The translations under genes and the position numbers were made by a program. Shown in pieces: positions 46,715 through 56,314 of a DNA stretch of 64,000 nucleotides. Under the pieces are notes generated by a model. It was given only the letters and a program-made list of their open reading frames with translations, had not been told where the DNA came from and ran no database searches. Origin of the DNA: Rhodococcus wratislaviensis (GTDB lineage Bacteria > Actinomycetota > Actinomycetes > Mycobacteriales > Mycobacteriaceae); assembly GCF_900455735.1 (NCBI RefSeq), contig NZ_UAUI01000011.1, positions 806,001 through 870,000 of the forward strand, read 5' to 3'. How positions within the stretch are numbered: position 1 is the stretch's first letter; each line of letters opens with the position of its first letter.

Positions 46715-47323
46715 GTGACCGCTCAACTCACCGAGGACGCGCGCCGCACGGCGATACTCGATGCCGCGGCTCAGCTGATCGCCGAGCGCGGATACCACTC
46801 GGTCCGCATCTCCGACATCGCTCAGGTCGTCGGCACCAGCACCGGCGCGGTGCACTACTACTTCCCCGGCAAGAGTGACGTCCTGACGGCGGCCCTCCGC
46901 CACGCCATCGACAACGCATTCGACCGGCAGAGTCGCGAACTCAAGGCGATCGACAACGCCCACGAGCGGCTGCTCCGCCTGATCGACATGCAGTTGCCCC
47001 GCGTCGGGCCGCTGCGCGACGAGTGGTCCATCTGGCTGCAGTTCTGGGCCGAGGCCACGCTGCGTCCCGAACTCCGCCCGTTCCACAACACGTATTACGC
47101 GCGCTGGCACGAAACCGTCGTCAAGATCGTCCGGCGCGGACAACGCCAGGAGATCTTCCGCACCGACGTCGACCCGGAAACCATCGCGCAGCGGCTCACC
47201 GCGCTCACCGACGGCACCGCCATCCAGGTGCTCACCGGCGCCCCGAACATGACCGTCGCCGCCATGAAAGAGGTTCTCGTGCAGTTCGTTCACGACGAAC
47301 TCGTCGCGCCGCGGACATGGTGA
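46715..47323 (+). CDS. TetR-family regulator of the divergent acyl-CoA operon
   Basis: About 202 residues. Helix-turn-helix 'RISDIAQVVGTSTGAVHYYFPGKSDVL' (in part) and an alpha-helical ligand domain. GTG 46715 with AAGGAGG 4 nt upstream is preferred to ATG 46694, which lies on operator site 3. It is divergent from the SDR-led operon and three similar palindromes lie between, so autoregulation and repression of that operon, relieved by an acyl-CoA, are likely (inference). Confidence 0.9.
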   Translation: MTAQLTEDARRTAILDAAAQLIAERGYHSVRISDIAQVVGTSTGAVHYYFPGKSDVLTAALRHAIDNAFDRQSRELKAIDNAHERLLRLIDMQLPRVGPLRDEWSIWLQFWAEATLRPELRPFHNTYYARWHETVVKIVRRGQRQEIFRTDVDPETIAQRLTALTDGTAIQVLTGAPNMTVAAMKEVLVQFVHDELVAPRTW

Positions 47324-47356
47324 ACCGACCACTGCGGACCGCTCGCGTACGGGTCC

Positions 47357-48292
47357 ATGGGCGATAGCACCACCCGCGGTGGCAGTGCCCTCGCCTGGGG
47401 ATGCGGTGCGGCCTCCGCGATCGCGTACGGCCTCACCCCGACGTTCGCCGCGATCGGCTACGCCGGTGGCGTGTCCCCGGCCGTCCTCGTCTGCCTCCGC
47501 AGCCTCGTCGGTGCCGCGCTCCTGCTACTCCTGGCCTGGTCCACCGGAAGACTGACGGGCGTGACCTCGAAGTCCGCTGTCGGGCTGTGCTTCGTCTGCG
47601 GCCCGCTGTTCGGTATCCAGCTTCTGTGTTTCTTTGCGGCAGTGCGGGTTACCGGTGCCCAGATCGCGGTCGTGATCGTCCACATCTACCCGCTGTTCGT
47701 GATGGCGCTGGTATGGGTGCTGACCCGGAACAGGATCCACCGCGGTCAGTTGGTGCTGGCCCTCGCGATGTCCGGCGGCATCGCCCTCGTCGCAGGCGCG
47801 GGCACCTCCACCGTCGCCCTGAACGGGGCCGTCCTCGCCCTCCTCAGTGCGGCCGGGTACGCCCTGTATCTGGTGGTCGGGGAACGATGGGTACACCAGG
47901 TCAGCCCCGTCGCCGCCGGCGGGCTGGCGTCACTCGGCGCCGGAATCGCCACCGGCACGATCGCCGTCGTCGACGGACAGTCGTGGACGTTCGCACCCAG
48001 CGGGTGGGGATCCATCCTGTTCCAGGGGCTCCTGCTGATGCCCATCGGTATCGGCTGCTCCTTCATCGCGGTCCGAGCGCTCGGATCGGCCTCGGTCAGC
48101 CTCCTCGGACTGCTCGAACCGGTGGTCGGGGTGCTGGCCGCACAGATACTGCTGGGCGAGCAATTGTCGCCGGTGCAGTGGGCGGGAATGGCCGTCGTCC
48201 TCATCGCGTCCGCAGCGCTGCCGTGGATGCGGGAGCGGCGTCCCCGTCACGTCGACAGGCCCCCGGCCCTGCACGGGACCGAGAGCCGATAG
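47357..48292 (+). CDS. EamA/DMT-family transporter
   Basis: About 311 residues with ten hydrophobic segments and two EamA repeats ('GGVSPAVLVCLRSLVGAALLLLLAW' in part; 'LGSASVSLLGLLEPVVGVLAAQILLGE' in part, the typical end of repeat 2). A metabolite exporter or importer of unknown substrate. It starts 33 nt after the TetR stop; co-transcription is possible. The C-terminus is basic and cytoplasmic. Confidence 0.87.
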   Translation: MGDSTTRGGSALAWGCGAASAIAYGLTPTFAAIGYAGGVSPAVLVCLRSLVGAALLLLLAWSTGRLTGVTSKSAVGLCFVCGPLFGIQLLCFFAAVRVTGAQIAVVIVHIYPLFVMALVWVLTRNRIHRGQLVLALAMSGGIALVAGAGTSTVALNGAVLALLSAAGYALYLVVGERWVHQVSPVAAGGLASLGAGIATGTIAVVDGQSWTFAPSGWGSILFQGLLLMPIGIGCSFIAVRALGSASVSLLGLLEPVVGVLAAQILLGEQLSPVQWAGMAVVLIASAALPWMRERRPRHVDRPPALHGTESR

Positions 48293-48299
48293 CGGTTGT

Positions 48300-48758
48300 C
48301 TACTGGTCGGTGGCGAGGCCCACTGCCCTCTGCATCGCCTCGAACGCGTTGTCGGCGTCGGTGTTGGGTCCGACGATCAGGATGTCGAGCCGACGTCCGT
48401 CGGTACCGAAGACGTACATGGTGTCGGGCGGCTGGTCCGGATCCGGACCGGACACCTCGACACCGTCGCGACGGTCGATGCCGCGTTGCGAGATGCTCAG
48501 CGAATTCCAGTCGAAGGCGACCCGTTCGGTCGTTCCCACTCGATCCGTCAGAGCGCTGATCAGGTCGTGCAGTTCGGTGGTCAGGTTGGTGGTCCGGGGC
48601 CACCACGCACCGTCGACACCCTCCGACACCTCGCCACGAGCGCGCAGAAGCAGTCTCGGGGTCCGGGTGGGAGCGTCGAAAGGCTGCCCACCGTCGGCCG
48701 TCGGCCGAGAGAGACCCAGCCCCCGGCCGGAGTGCGTGATGTTTTCGTCGTGCATCAT
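48300..48758 (-). CDS. DUF5994 family protein
   Basis: About 152 residues. 'LLLRARGEVSEGVDGAWWPRTTNLTTELHDL' (in part) is shared with the next gene upstream ('LRLKPEA...VDGAWWPRSRDLAAEIPDL'), so the two are paralogues. 'GAWWPR' is the hallmark. Small actinobacterial proteins of this type have no known function. ATG 48758 overlaps the paralogue's stop (ATGA). It converges on the EamA gene, 7 nt apart. Confidence 0.75.
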   Translation of the reverse strand: MMHDENITHSGRGLGLSRPTADGGQPFDAPTRTPRLLLRARGEVSEGVDGAWWPRTTNLTTELHDLISALTDRVGTTERVAFDWNSLSISQRGIDRRDGVEVSGPDPDQPPDTMYVFGTDGRRLDILIVGPNTDADNAFEAMQRAVGLATDQ

Positions 48759-49264
48759 CGTCCACGTCCCTTCACGCTCGCAGTGCAGTCGAAGCCACCC
48801 CTGATGCCCGACATCAGCAGTTCGTCGGCGGTCAAGGCACTGTTGGGGTTGGCCGCCGTGTGCATCGTCGAGTCGGCATAGCGGGCGTCGGCCTCCGGAG
48901 GCACCACCAGAAGCGTCAGCCTCGTCCGCTTCAGACCGCTCACGTACAGGGTGTTGAGCGGCTGGTACTCGTAACCGTCGAGATGCACCGATCGCCCCTC
49001 GACCGTGATCCGGCGCGGCGCAGGAAGCCATGCCTTGATGTCGTACACGATCCGTTCGACGACACCCACCCGAATCGCCACCAATGCAACAAGATCCGGG
49101 ATCTCCGCGGCCAGGTCGCGGGACCGGGGCCACCAGGCGCCGTCCACGGTGCCGGCACTGGGCGCTTCCGGCTTCAACCGCAGTCGCGGCGACTGCGCCG
49201 GTCCGCCACGAGTGTGGGCACCGTGAAGGCGACCGGGAAAGTTGCGATCCTGTTGTAGCGTCAT
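48755..49264 (-). CDS. DUF5994 family protein (paralogue)
   Basis: About 169 residues. Shares 'GAWWPR' and the following helix with the downstream gene; also 'TLYVSGLKRTRLTLLVVPPEAD'. It has a longer C-terminus ('ALTADELLMSGIRGGFDCTA'). The tandem pair looks like a local duplication that has diverged. GGGAG lies upstream of ATG 49264. No enzymatic motif seen. Confidence 0.75.
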   Translation of the reverse strand: MTLQQDRNFPGRLHGAHTRGGPAQSPRLRLKPEAPSAGTVDGAWWPRSRDLAAEIPDLVALVAIRVGVVERIVYDIKAWLPAPRRITVEGRSVHLDGYEYQPLNTLYVSGLKRTRLTLLVVPPEADARYADSTMHTAANPNSALTADELLMSGIRGGFDCTASVKGRGR

Positions 49265-49388
49265 GACGACGCTCCCGCCTCGGCCGCGAGGCAGCCGATA
49301 TCTCTGTCGGCGGCGACGCGATCTTGGGCGTTCGCATGCGAAGTGCCTCCGATACCCTCACCCTACGCGCAGGGGGTACGGCGATCGG

Positions 49389-49838
49389 CTACGCCGACCA
49401 CTCGACCAACGGCGGACGCACCGCAGCGCACAGCGGATTTCCCCGGGCGTCGGTGAGCCCGAGCCGCGCCGTGATGCGACCGGCAGCCGACGCCGCGTCC
49501 GCAGTCGCCGGATCCACCGCGTCCCACATCAACTTCGCCCGGCGGAACATGTCGAACCCGCCGTCGGCGTCGACCGTCCCCCACGACAGGTAGACGAACC
49601 GCGCGCCCGGACGGCCCTGCACGTACGGTCCGGTGATGTCGAGACCCGTCGGCGTCGGGGTGGTCTTGCAGTCGAGAACCCAGCGCGCGGTGGTCGCGTC
49701 TCCCGGATGCAGACCGAGCAGGTCGCCGTGTGCACCGCGGCGTTGCACCGCCACGTGAATGTTGTCGTAACCGGGAAAATTGGCCCCCGGCGGGCACGAC
49801 GATCCGGGAAGGTCGGTTGCCTCGATCACGAGTTGCAC
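49389..49838 (-). CDS. DUF5990 family protein
   Basis: About 149 residues. N-terminal 'QLVIEATDLPGSSCPPG' and 'IHVAVQRRG' followed by 'ARFVYLSWGTVDADGGFDMFRRAKLM' (in part) fit the small actinobacterial DUF5990 family, a beta-rich protein of unknown function. Start GTG 49838, 14 nt from repeat copy C on the same strand as leuS. The repeat probably ends leuS transcription, so this gene needs its own promoter. Confidence 0.72.
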   Translation of the reverse strand: MQLVIEATDLPGSSCPPGANFPGYDNIHVAVQRRGAHGDLLGLHPGDATTARWVLDCKTTPTPTGLDITGPYVQGRPGARFVYLSWGTVDADGGFDMFRRAKLMWDAVDPATADAASAAGRITARLGLTDARGNPLCAAVRPPLVEWSA

Positions 49839-49851
49839 CCACGTATCAAAC

Positions 49852-49901
49852 CACCCGTGAGTACTTGTTAACCACGGGCGGTTAACAAGTACTCACGGGT
49901 G
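49852..49901. repeat. Palindromic repeat, copy C (perfect)
   Basis: Two 22-bp arms (49852-49873 and 49880-49901), fully complementary, around the 6-nt loop ACGGGC; core arm CCCGTGAGTACTTGTTAACC. It lies 2 nt past the leuS stop and probably acts as its terminator. Confidence 0.85.
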
Positions 49902-49903
49902 CG

Positions 49904-52741
49904 TCAGCGCACTATGTTGACCATCTTGCCGGGGACGACGATCACCTTGCGGGGATCCTGGCCGTCGAGGAGCGCCACGATCTTGTCGTCGGCCAGCGCG
50001 ATCTTCTCGATCTCCTCGCGCGGGGCGTCGGCGGCGACCGTCACGCGGCTCCGGACCTTGCCGTTGACCTGGATCGGGTACTCGACGGTGTCCTCCACCA
50101 GCCACTTCTCCTCCGCCACCGGGAAGGGTCCGTGCGCCAGGGACTTCTCGTGCCCGAGCCGCGACCACAACTCCTCCGCGAGGTGCGGGGCCAGCGGTGC
50201 CAGCATCAGCACCAGCGGCTCCACCACCGAGCGGGGCGCACCGCCGGGGTAGGCCTTGGTGAGGTGGTTGGTGTATTCGATCAGCTTGGCCGCGGCCGTG
50301 TTGTCGCGCAGGGCCGTGTAGTCCTCGCTCACACCGGCGATCGCCTTGTTCAGCGCGCGCAGCGTGTCCTCCGTCGGGGCGTCGTCGGTGACCCGCAGTG
50401 CACCGGACTCCTCGTCGACCACCACACGCCAGGCGCGCTGCAGGAAGCGCTGCGCACCGACGACGTCCTTGGTGGCCCACGGACGCGACGTGTCCAGCGG
50501 ACCCATCGACATCTCGTACACGCGGAGCGTGTCGGCGCCGTACTCCTCGCAGATGTCGTCCGGCGACACGGAGTTCTTGAGGCTCTTGCCCATCTTCCCG
50601 TACTCGCGGTTGACCTCGGCGCCCTGGTAGAAGAACTTGCCGTCCTTCTCCTCCACCTCGTCGGCAGGCACGTACACGCCGCGCGCATCGGTGTACGCGT
50701 ACGCCTGGATGTAGCCCTGGTTGTACAGGCGGCGGTACGGCTCGCTCGAGCTGACGTAGCCGAGGTCGAACAGCACCTTGTGCCAGAACCGCGAGTACAG
50801 CAGGTGCAGCACCGCGTGCTCGACGCCGCCGACGTACAGATCGACACCGCCGGGATCGTTGGGTCCGTGGATCTCCGGACGCGGACCCGTCCAGTACCGC
50901 TCGTTCTCCTTGTCGCAGAACACGTCCGGGTTGGTGGGGTCGATGTACCGCAGCTGGTACCACGAGCTGCCGGCCCACTGCGGCATCACATTGGTGTCGC
51001 GGCGGTACGTCTGCAGTCCGTCACCGAGATCGAGTTCGACGTCGACCCAGTCGACGGCCTTCGCCAGCGGGGGAGAGGGCTCCGAGGACGCGTCGTCGGG
51101 ATCGAACGACACGGGTGCGTAGTCCTCGACCTCCGGGAGCTCCACGGGCAGAGAAGATTCCGGCAGAGCGTGGGCGTTGCCCTCGGCGTCGTACACGATC
51201 GGGAACGGCTCGCCCCAGTACCGCTGGCGTGCGAACAGCCAGTCGCGCAGCTTGTACTGGATGGTGCCCTTGCCGGTACCGTCCGCTTCCAGGCGCTCGG
51301 TGATCGCCTTCTTGGCGTCGGCGACGCTCATCCCGTTCAGGAAATCGGAGTTCACGATGGTGCCGTCGCCGGTGTACGCGTCCTTGGTGAGGTCGCCGCC
51401 GGAGATGACCTCGACGATGTCGAGGCCGAACTCGGTCGCGAACTCGTAGTCGCGGTGGTCGTGACCCGGGACGGCCATGATGGCGCCCGTGCCGTACCCG
51501 GTGAGGACGTAGTCGGCGATGAACACCGGCAGCTCGAGCCCGTTCACCGGGTTCACGGCGTAGGTGCCGAGGAAGACGCCCGTCTTCTCCTTGTATTCCT
51601 GCCGCTCGAGATCCGACTTGGCAGCGATCGACTTCCGGTACGCCGCAACCGCTTCGACGGGAGTCGCGGCACCACCGGTCCAGCGCGAATCCACACCCTC
51701 GGGCCATTCGCCCGCGACGATGTCGTCCACGAGTTCGTGCTCCGGCGCCAGCGTCACGTACGTCGCGCCGAACAGCGTGTCCGGACGCGTCGTGAACACC
51801 TCGATCTCATGACCGTCCGCCTGGAACTTCACCTGGGCACCGTGCGAGCGCCCGATCCAGTTGCGCTGCATGGTCTTGACCTTCTCGGGCCAGTCCAGGT
51901 ACTCCAGGTCGTCCACCAGCCGGTCCGAGTACGCGGTGATGCGCATCATCCACTGCTGCAGGTGCTTACGGAACACGGGGAAGTTGCCGCGGTCGCTGCG
52001 ACCGTCGGCGGTCACTTCTTCGTTCGCCAGCACCGTGCCCAGACCCGGGCACCAGTTGACCATCGAATCGGAGTGGTAGACGAGGCGGTAGGAGTCGAGG
52101 ACGGCCTCCTTCTCGGACACGGACAGCGACGACCAGTCCCGTCCGTCCTCCAGCGACCGCTCACCCGACACGAACTCGGCCTCGAGCTCCGAGATACGAC
52201 GGGCCTTGCCGGCAGCCTTGTCGAACCACGCGTCGTGGATCTGCAGGAAGATCCACTGCGTCCAGTGGTAGAAGTCGGTGTCGGTGGTCGCGAACGTGCG
52301 ACGTTCGTCGTGGCCGAGCCCCAGGCGGCGCAGCTGCCGCTTCATGTTGCCGATGTTGGCCTCGGTGGTGGTCCGCGGGTGCGTGCCCGTCTGCACCGCG
52401 TACTGCTCGGCAGGCAGACCGAACGCGTCGTAGCCGAGGGTGTGCAGCACGTTGTGGCCCTGCATGCGGTGATAGCGGGCGAACACGTCGGTGGCGATGT
52501 AGCCGAGCGGGTGGCCCACGTGCAGACCCGTGCCCGACGGGTACGGGAACATGTCCTGCACGAACAACTTGTCCGCAGGAACGTCGCCGGCGAGGGGACC
52601 GACCGGGTTGGGCGCGTTGAACGTGCCCTCCTCGCTCCACCGGTCCTGCCAGCGCTGCTCGATCTGGCCGGCGAGCTCCGCGGTGTAGCGGTGTTGCGGG
52701 GTCGCGTCGGACGGGTTGGCGGGCTGCACGTGCTCGGTCAC
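49904..52741 (-). CDS. leuS: Leucyl-tRNA synthetase
   Basis: About 945 residues, bacterial LeuRS length. It charges tRNA-Leu. Class I signatures: HVGH at 74-77 ('[10 protein letters not shown]') and KMGKS at 716-720, a small variant of KMSKS. The editing domain lies between (about 230-430, '[19 protein letters not shown]'). Start GTG 52741. It is divergent from the SdpI-like gene; the leader between them (115 nt) shows no T-box motif that I could recognise. Confidence 0.97.
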   Translation of the reverse strand: MTEHVQPANPSDATPQHRYTAELAGQIEQRWQDRWSEEGTFNAPNPVGPLAGDVPADKLFVQDMFPYPSGTGLHVGHPLGYIATDVFARYHRMQGHNVLHTLGYDAFGLPAEQYAVQTGTHPRTTTEANIGNMKRQLRRLGLGHDERRTFATTDTDFYHWTQWIFLQIHDAWFDKAAGKARRISELEAEFVSGERSLEDGRDWSSLSVSEKEAVLDSYRLVYHSDSMVNWCPGLGTVLANEEVTADGRSDRGNFPVFRKHLQQWMMRITAYSDRLVDDLEYLDWPEKVKTMQRNWIGRSHGAQVKFQADGHEIEVFTTRPDTLFGATYVTLAPEHELVDDIVAGEWPEGVDSRWTGGAATPVEAVAAYRKSIAAKSDLERQEYKEKTGVFLGTYAVNPVNGLELPVFIADYVLTGYGTGAIMAVPGHDHRDYEFATEFGLDIVEVISGGDLTKDAYTGDGTIVNSDFLNGMSVADAKKAITERLEADGTGKGTIQYKLRDWLFARQRYWGEPFPIVYDAEGNAHALPESSLPVELPEVEDYAPVSFDPDDASSEPSPPLAKAVDWVDVELDLGDGLQTYRRDTNVMPQWAGSSWYQLRYIDPTNPDVFCDKENERYWTGPRPEIHGPNDPGGVDLYVGGVEHAVLHLLYSRFWHKVLFDLGYVSSSEPYRRLYNQGYIQAYAYTDARGVYVPADEVEEKDGKFFYQGAEVNREYGKMGKSLKNSVSPDDICEEYGADTLRVYEMSMGPLDTSRPWATKDVVGAQRFLQRAWRVVVDEESGALRVTDDAPTEDTLRALNKAIAGVSEDYTALRDNTAAAKLIEYTNHLTKAYPGGAPRSVVEPLVLMLAPLAPHLAEELWSRLGHEKSLAHGPFPVAEEKWLVEDTVEYPIQVNGKVRSRVTVAADAPREEIEKIALADDKIVALLDGQDPRKVIVVPGKMVNIVR

Positions 52742-52856
52742 TGTGGTCGCTATCTACTTGGCTGACATTCTGAATTAGGGGGATACCGTCAACCAGGGTA
52801 GAGCCTCACCCCACCCGGGCTCACCTGCGCGTCCGGGTCCGCCGTATCCTGGTCTC

Positions 52857-53258
52857 GTGTTGATTGCCTCCGTCGTGCTGTTCGTGCTCGCCGTCGCTGT
52901 CTCCGGTGTCGCCGTTGCAGGCCTCGCCGAGCGCCTCCCGCGCAACCGGTGGGCGGGTGTCCGCACCCCCGAGACGATGCGCGACGATCAGACGTTTGCG
53001 CTGGCCAACAAGGTCGCAGGGCCCACCCTGCTCGCCGCTGCCGGGCTCCTCGTGATCGGCGGAATCGCCGGAATCCTGATCGGCGGAGTCTTCGGAATCG
53101 GTGCCGTCCTCGTCAGCGTCGTGGCTGCCGCTCTCACCGCGGCGACGGGCGGATCGCTCGGTGCCCGTGCCGCCGCGGCGGTGCCCGCTGCCGACACCGG
53201 CGGGTGCGGCAGTTCCTGCGGAGCGTGCTCGCTGAAGGGCGCCTGCCAGCCGTCCTGA
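52857..53258 (+). CDS. SdpI-like membrane protein with Cys-rich C-terminus
   Basis: About 133 residues. An N-terminal helix is followed by 'RLPRNRWAGVRTPETMRDDQTFALANKVAG', the SdpI-family region, then two hydrophobic helices. The end is unusual: about 25 Gly/Ala-rich residues with four Cys ('CGSSCGACSLKGACQPS'). SdpI proteins act in immunity or signalling in bacilli; here the role is unknown. Start GTG 52857. The gene is followed by a DUF1648 membrane gene, 22 nt away. Confidence 0.75.
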   Translation: MLIASVVLFVLAVAVSGVAVAGLAERLPRNRWAGVRTPETMRDDQTFALANKVAGPTLLAAAGLLVIGGIAGILIGGVFGIGAVLVSVVAAALTAATGGSLGARAAAAVPAADTGGCGSSCGACSLKGACQPS

Positions 53259-53280
53259 CCGGCTGCCGACGGCCCGTCCG

Positions 53281-54252
53281 GTGAAGTCCTCGCGCGTCGT
53301 CGACCCCGCAGGCGCAGTGTTCGGTCTCCTGCTTCCGGTCCTCGCCGCCCTGTTCGGGGTCGTCCTCACGAAGGTCTGGGAACCGCGACTGCCCGCGGAG
53401 ATCGCAACCCACTGGACCACCACCTCGCCCGACGGCTTCGCCACCCCGATGTCCAGCGCCTGGACCTTTGCCCTGGTGACGGTCCTGTTCGGTGGCGGAT
53501 GTGCTGCGATCGCCGCACTGGCCCAGGCGATGCTGATGATGCGCCGCACGATGCTCGTCGTCGGACTGTCCGTGGTCGGTCTGATCCTGACGGTGCAGGT
53601 GGTGCTGCTCTACGTCCAACTCGACGTCACCGACGCCTCGAACACCGAACTTCCGTTCTGGTCCCTTGGCCTCGGCGTCGTGATCGGCGCCGTCGTCGGC
53701 CTGCTCGGCGCCGCCCTGCTGCGCGACTACCGGCCCCGGGTGTCCGCCACCAGTCCTCCCGACCCCCGGTTGCCGCGCGCCGACGACCCGGCGACGGTCG
53801 CGGACACGGTCGGTTTCGGCACCGTCGGCTCGCTGGTGTTGCTCCTGCTCCTCGGTGTCGCGCCCGCTGTCGCGGTCTGCCTGCTCGTCGACGGGTGGTG
53901 GCCGCTCGCGGTGTTCGTTCCGGTCGGACTGCTGATCGTCAGCCTGCTCCGCTTCCGGGTGATCGTCGATCGGTCCGGCATCCGGGTGGTGAACATGGGC
54001 ATGACTGCCCTGCAGTACGACGTCGACGAGATCGAGGGCGCCCGCGTCGACGTGATCAAGCCGTTCGACGACTTCGGCGGCTGGGGACTCAAGGTGAAGG
54101 GCCGGCGGAACTACGGCGTCGTGACGAGGACCGGTCCCGCCGTGATCGTCACGACGGCGTGCGGCGACCGGCTGACCGTCACCAGCGCACGGGCCGAGGA
54201 CATGGCCGGGGCGCTCAACACGTTCGCCGACCGGCGGCTCCGCCACCCGTGA
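53281..54252 (+). CDS. DUF1648 membrane protein
   Basis: About 323 residues. 'LPAEIATHWTTTSPDGFATP' near residue 45 is the DUF1648 motif, shared with SdpI-type proteins, and about six hydrophobic segments follow. The C-terminal 90 residues form a soluble beta-rich part ('RFRVIVDRSGIRVVNMGM'). Likely partner of the preceding SdpI-like protein. The TGA stop (54250-54252) lies inside repeat copy D. Confidence 0.8.
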   Translation: MKSSRVVDPAGAVFGLLLPVLAALFGVVLTKVWEPRLPAEIATHWTTTSPDGFATPMSSAWTFALVTVLFGGGCAAIAALAQAMLMMRRTMLVVGLSVVGLILTVQVVLLYVQLDVTDASNTELPFWSLGLGVVIGAVVGLLGAALLRDYRPRVSATSPPDPRLPRADDPATVADTVGFGTVGSLVLLLLLGVAPAVAVCLLVDGWWPLAVFVPVGLLIVSLLRFRVIVDRSGIRVVNMGMTALQYDVDEIEGARVDVIKPFDDFGGWGLKVKGRRNYGVVTRTGPAVIVTTACGDRLTVTSARAEDMAGALNTFADRRLRHP

Positions 54253-54291
54253 GTGGCCCGGGAGTGCAGAGACTCGCTAACCGCTCACGGG
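54246..54291. repeat. Palindromic repeat, copy D (degenerate)
   Basis: Outer arms CCCGTGAG (54246-54253) and CTCACGGG (54284-54291) enclose an inner GAGT/ACTC stem with a 6-nt loop. The left arm carries the stop of the DUF1648 gene and the right arm that of the converging GntR gene. Confidence 0.65.
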
Positions 54292-54962
54292 CGGGAGGCC
54301 TGGTGCACCGCATCGAGCACGCGGTCGAGGTAGCCCAGAGCGGCACGGACGGCGGCGTCCTCGTCGCGGGCGGCGATCGCGTCGACGACGGCGCGGTGGT
54401 CGTCGGTGGTCAGCGACGGAGGATGAACGCCCTCGGTGAAGTCGTACGTGGCGCGGGTGGGTTCGAGAATCCCGGCGAACAGGTCGGACAGCACCGGATT
54501 GTGCGCGGCCTCCACGACCCCGAGATGGAACGCGAGGTCGGCGTCCGCGAAGCGGGACGGCGCCTCCGTCGTTCGCTGCCGCTCGTCGAGTAACGCGGAC
54601 AGGGACCGCAGGTCGTCGTCCGTGCGACGACCACACGCCAGCCGGACGGCTTCCGTCTCGAGCGCCCGCCGGACTTCGAAGACGTTGAGCATCTCCGCGA
54701 CCGCGACCTGCCGTCCGAGCAGCCCGCCGATGTCGGTGCGGGCCCGCACGAACGTCCCGGACCCCCGCCGGATCTCGAGGATGCCCGTCGACGTCAGGGT
54801 CTTGATGGCCTCGCGCACGGTGTTGCGCCCGACCCCGAGCAACGTCATCAGCTCCGGCTCCGTCGGGATCCGCTCGCCCACCGTCCAGTCGCCCTGGGCG
54901 ATCCGGCCGCGCATCCAGTCCAGGGACTGCTGATACGCGGACTCCCGCCGAACCACTGTCAT
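54285..54962 (-). CDS. GntR-family (FadR type) regulator
   Basis: About 225 residues: winged helix ('PTEPELMTLLGVGRNTVREAIKTLTSTG' in part) and an FCD ligand domain with His residues for metal ('FHLGVVEAAHN'). ATG 54962 has AGGA about 8 nt upstream; an earlier in-frame start would run over the divergent MFS promoter. It is divergent from the MFS gene at 55031, which it probably controls. The intervening 68 nt contain CTACGTAG at 55015-55022. Confidence 0.88.
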   Translation of the reverse strand: MTVVRRESAYQQSLDWMRGRIAQGDWTVGERIPTEPELMTLLGVGRNTVREAIKTLTSTGILEIRRGSGTFVRARTDIGGLLGRQVAVAEMLNVFEVRRALETEAVRLACGRRTDDDLRSLSALLDERQRTTEAPSRFADADLAFHLGVVEAAHNPVLSDLFAGILEPTRATYDFTEGVHPPSLTTDDHRAVVDAIAARDEDAAVRAALGYLDRVLDAVHQASRP

Positions 54963-55030
54963 GTACTCATCCTCACACCTCGTCGGCTCGCGGCTCACGA
55001 CCGGCCCGCCTAAACTACGTAGGACGTCCC

Positions 55031-56314
55031 ATGTATTCGGACAGCCCGAGGAGGCGACCCCACACGTCCACGTCAACCGCTCACGCCGACACCGTCCCGA
55101 CCGTCACCACCCGCACCACCAGCCGCCACTTCCACGGCCTGAACTATCTCCTCGTCGTGCTGCTCCTCGGCGCCAACATCCCCACGGCGCTGTACTCGCT
55201 GTACCGCCACGAGTTCGGGTTCACGCCGCTGGTCCAGACGCTGATCTTCGCCGTCTACGTCGCCGGACTGCTCCCCTCGCTGCTGTTCTTCGGCCCGCTC
55301 TCCGACGCACTGGGACGCCGTTTCGTGCTGCTGGCCGCCATCTCCTTCAGCCTGCTGGGCGCCGTGGTCCTCGCGTTCGCCGACTCGACCATCTGGCTGT
55401 TCTTCGGCCGAATCGCCCAGGGCATCGCCGTCGGTGCGTGTTCGGCCGCCGGGTCCGCCGCCCTCATCGAGCACGAACCCGCCCGGAACCTGCGCCGCGC
55501 GGGCCTCGCCGCCACCCTCACCACCGCGCTCGGCGCGTCGCTGGGCCCGCTGTTCGGCGGGGCCGTCGCGCAGTACCTGCCGCACGCCCTGGTCCTGCCG
55601 TACGTGCTGTTCGCGCTGGCGCTCCTGCCCGCGCTGATCATGGTGCTGCTGCTCCCCGCGCCCACCGGCGGGCAGTCGCGACCCACCCAGCTGTTCCAGG
55701 TCCCGCACGTCCCCGCACCCATCCGTCAGGTGTTCTGGCTGTCCTCCCTCGGTGTCGCACTGGCGTGGGGCGCCGTCGGCCTGTTCCAGTCGGTGGTCCC
55801 GACGTGGATCATCGGCCTGCTCGGCGTGAGCAACCTCGTGGTCGCCGGCGGTGCCGCCGCACTCGTCATGATCTGCTCGGTGACAGCGCAGCTCGTGGCC
55901 AACCGGCTCGGAACCGTGCTCTGCCGAACCCTGGGCATCGGCGCCGTCGGCGCAGGCATGATCGGGTTGCTCGTCGTCGACTTCGTCCCGTCCCTCGTCC
56001 TGCTGTGCGTCGTGACCGTCGTCGTCGGTGTGGGACACGGACTTTCGTTCGCCGGTGCGATGCGGGCGGTGGGCGCCGCCGCCGCGGAGCACGCCCCCGA
56101 CGCCCAGGGCGGGACGCTCGCCGCGTTCTTCACCGTCGGCTATATCGGTCTCGCGGTGCCGTCCATCTGCGCGGGCATCGCCATCACCGTCCAGGGCATG
56201 CACGTGGCCATCATCGAACTCGCGATCATCGGCGCCGTCCTGTGCGGCGTCCTCGCGGTGCTCAGCGTCCGCACGACGGGTCGTGACCACGCCGATCTAC
56301 CCTCGACGCAGTGA
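55031..56314 (+). CDS. MFS transporter
   Basis: About 427 residues; a 40-residue Ser/Thr/His-rich N-terminal tail, then twelve hydrophobic segments. 'GPLSDALGRRFVLLAA' is motif A and 'GRIAQGIAVGACSAAGSAALIEHE' (in part) follows, as in drug-efflux-type carriers. No typical ribosome site is seen before ATG 55031. Its stop overlaps the GTG of the truncated symporter pseudogene (GTGA). Substrate unknown. Confidence 0.85.
   Translation: MYSDSPRRRPHTSTSTAHADTVPTVTTRTTSRHFHGLNYLLVVLLLGANIPTALYSLYRHEFGFTPLVQTLIFAVYVAGLLPSLLFFGPLSDALGRRFVLLAAISFSLLGAVVLAFADSTIWLFFGRIAQGIAVGACSAAGSAALIEHEPARNLRRAGLAATLTTALGASLGPLFGGAVAQYLPHALVLPYVLFALALLPALIMVLLLPAPTGGQSRPTQLFQVPHVPAPIRQVFWLSSLGVALAWGAVGLFQSVVPTWIIGLLGVSNLVVAGGAAALVMICSVTAQLVANRLGTVLCRTLGIGAVGAGMIGLLVVDFVPSLVLLCVVTVVVGVGHGLSFAGAMRAVGAAAAEHAPDAQGGTLAAFFTVGYIGLAVPSICAGIAITVQGMHVAIIELAIIGAVLCGVLAVLSVRTTGRDHADLPSTQ

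Noticed and set aside
50132..52765. 877-codon open frame on the plus strand opposite leuS
   Set aside because: It is a mirror of leuS third-position bias. LeuS motifs are complete on the minus strand.
52742..52856. T-box leader for leuS
   Set aside because: The interval is short and I could not find the conserved T-box bulge sequence or an antiterminator.
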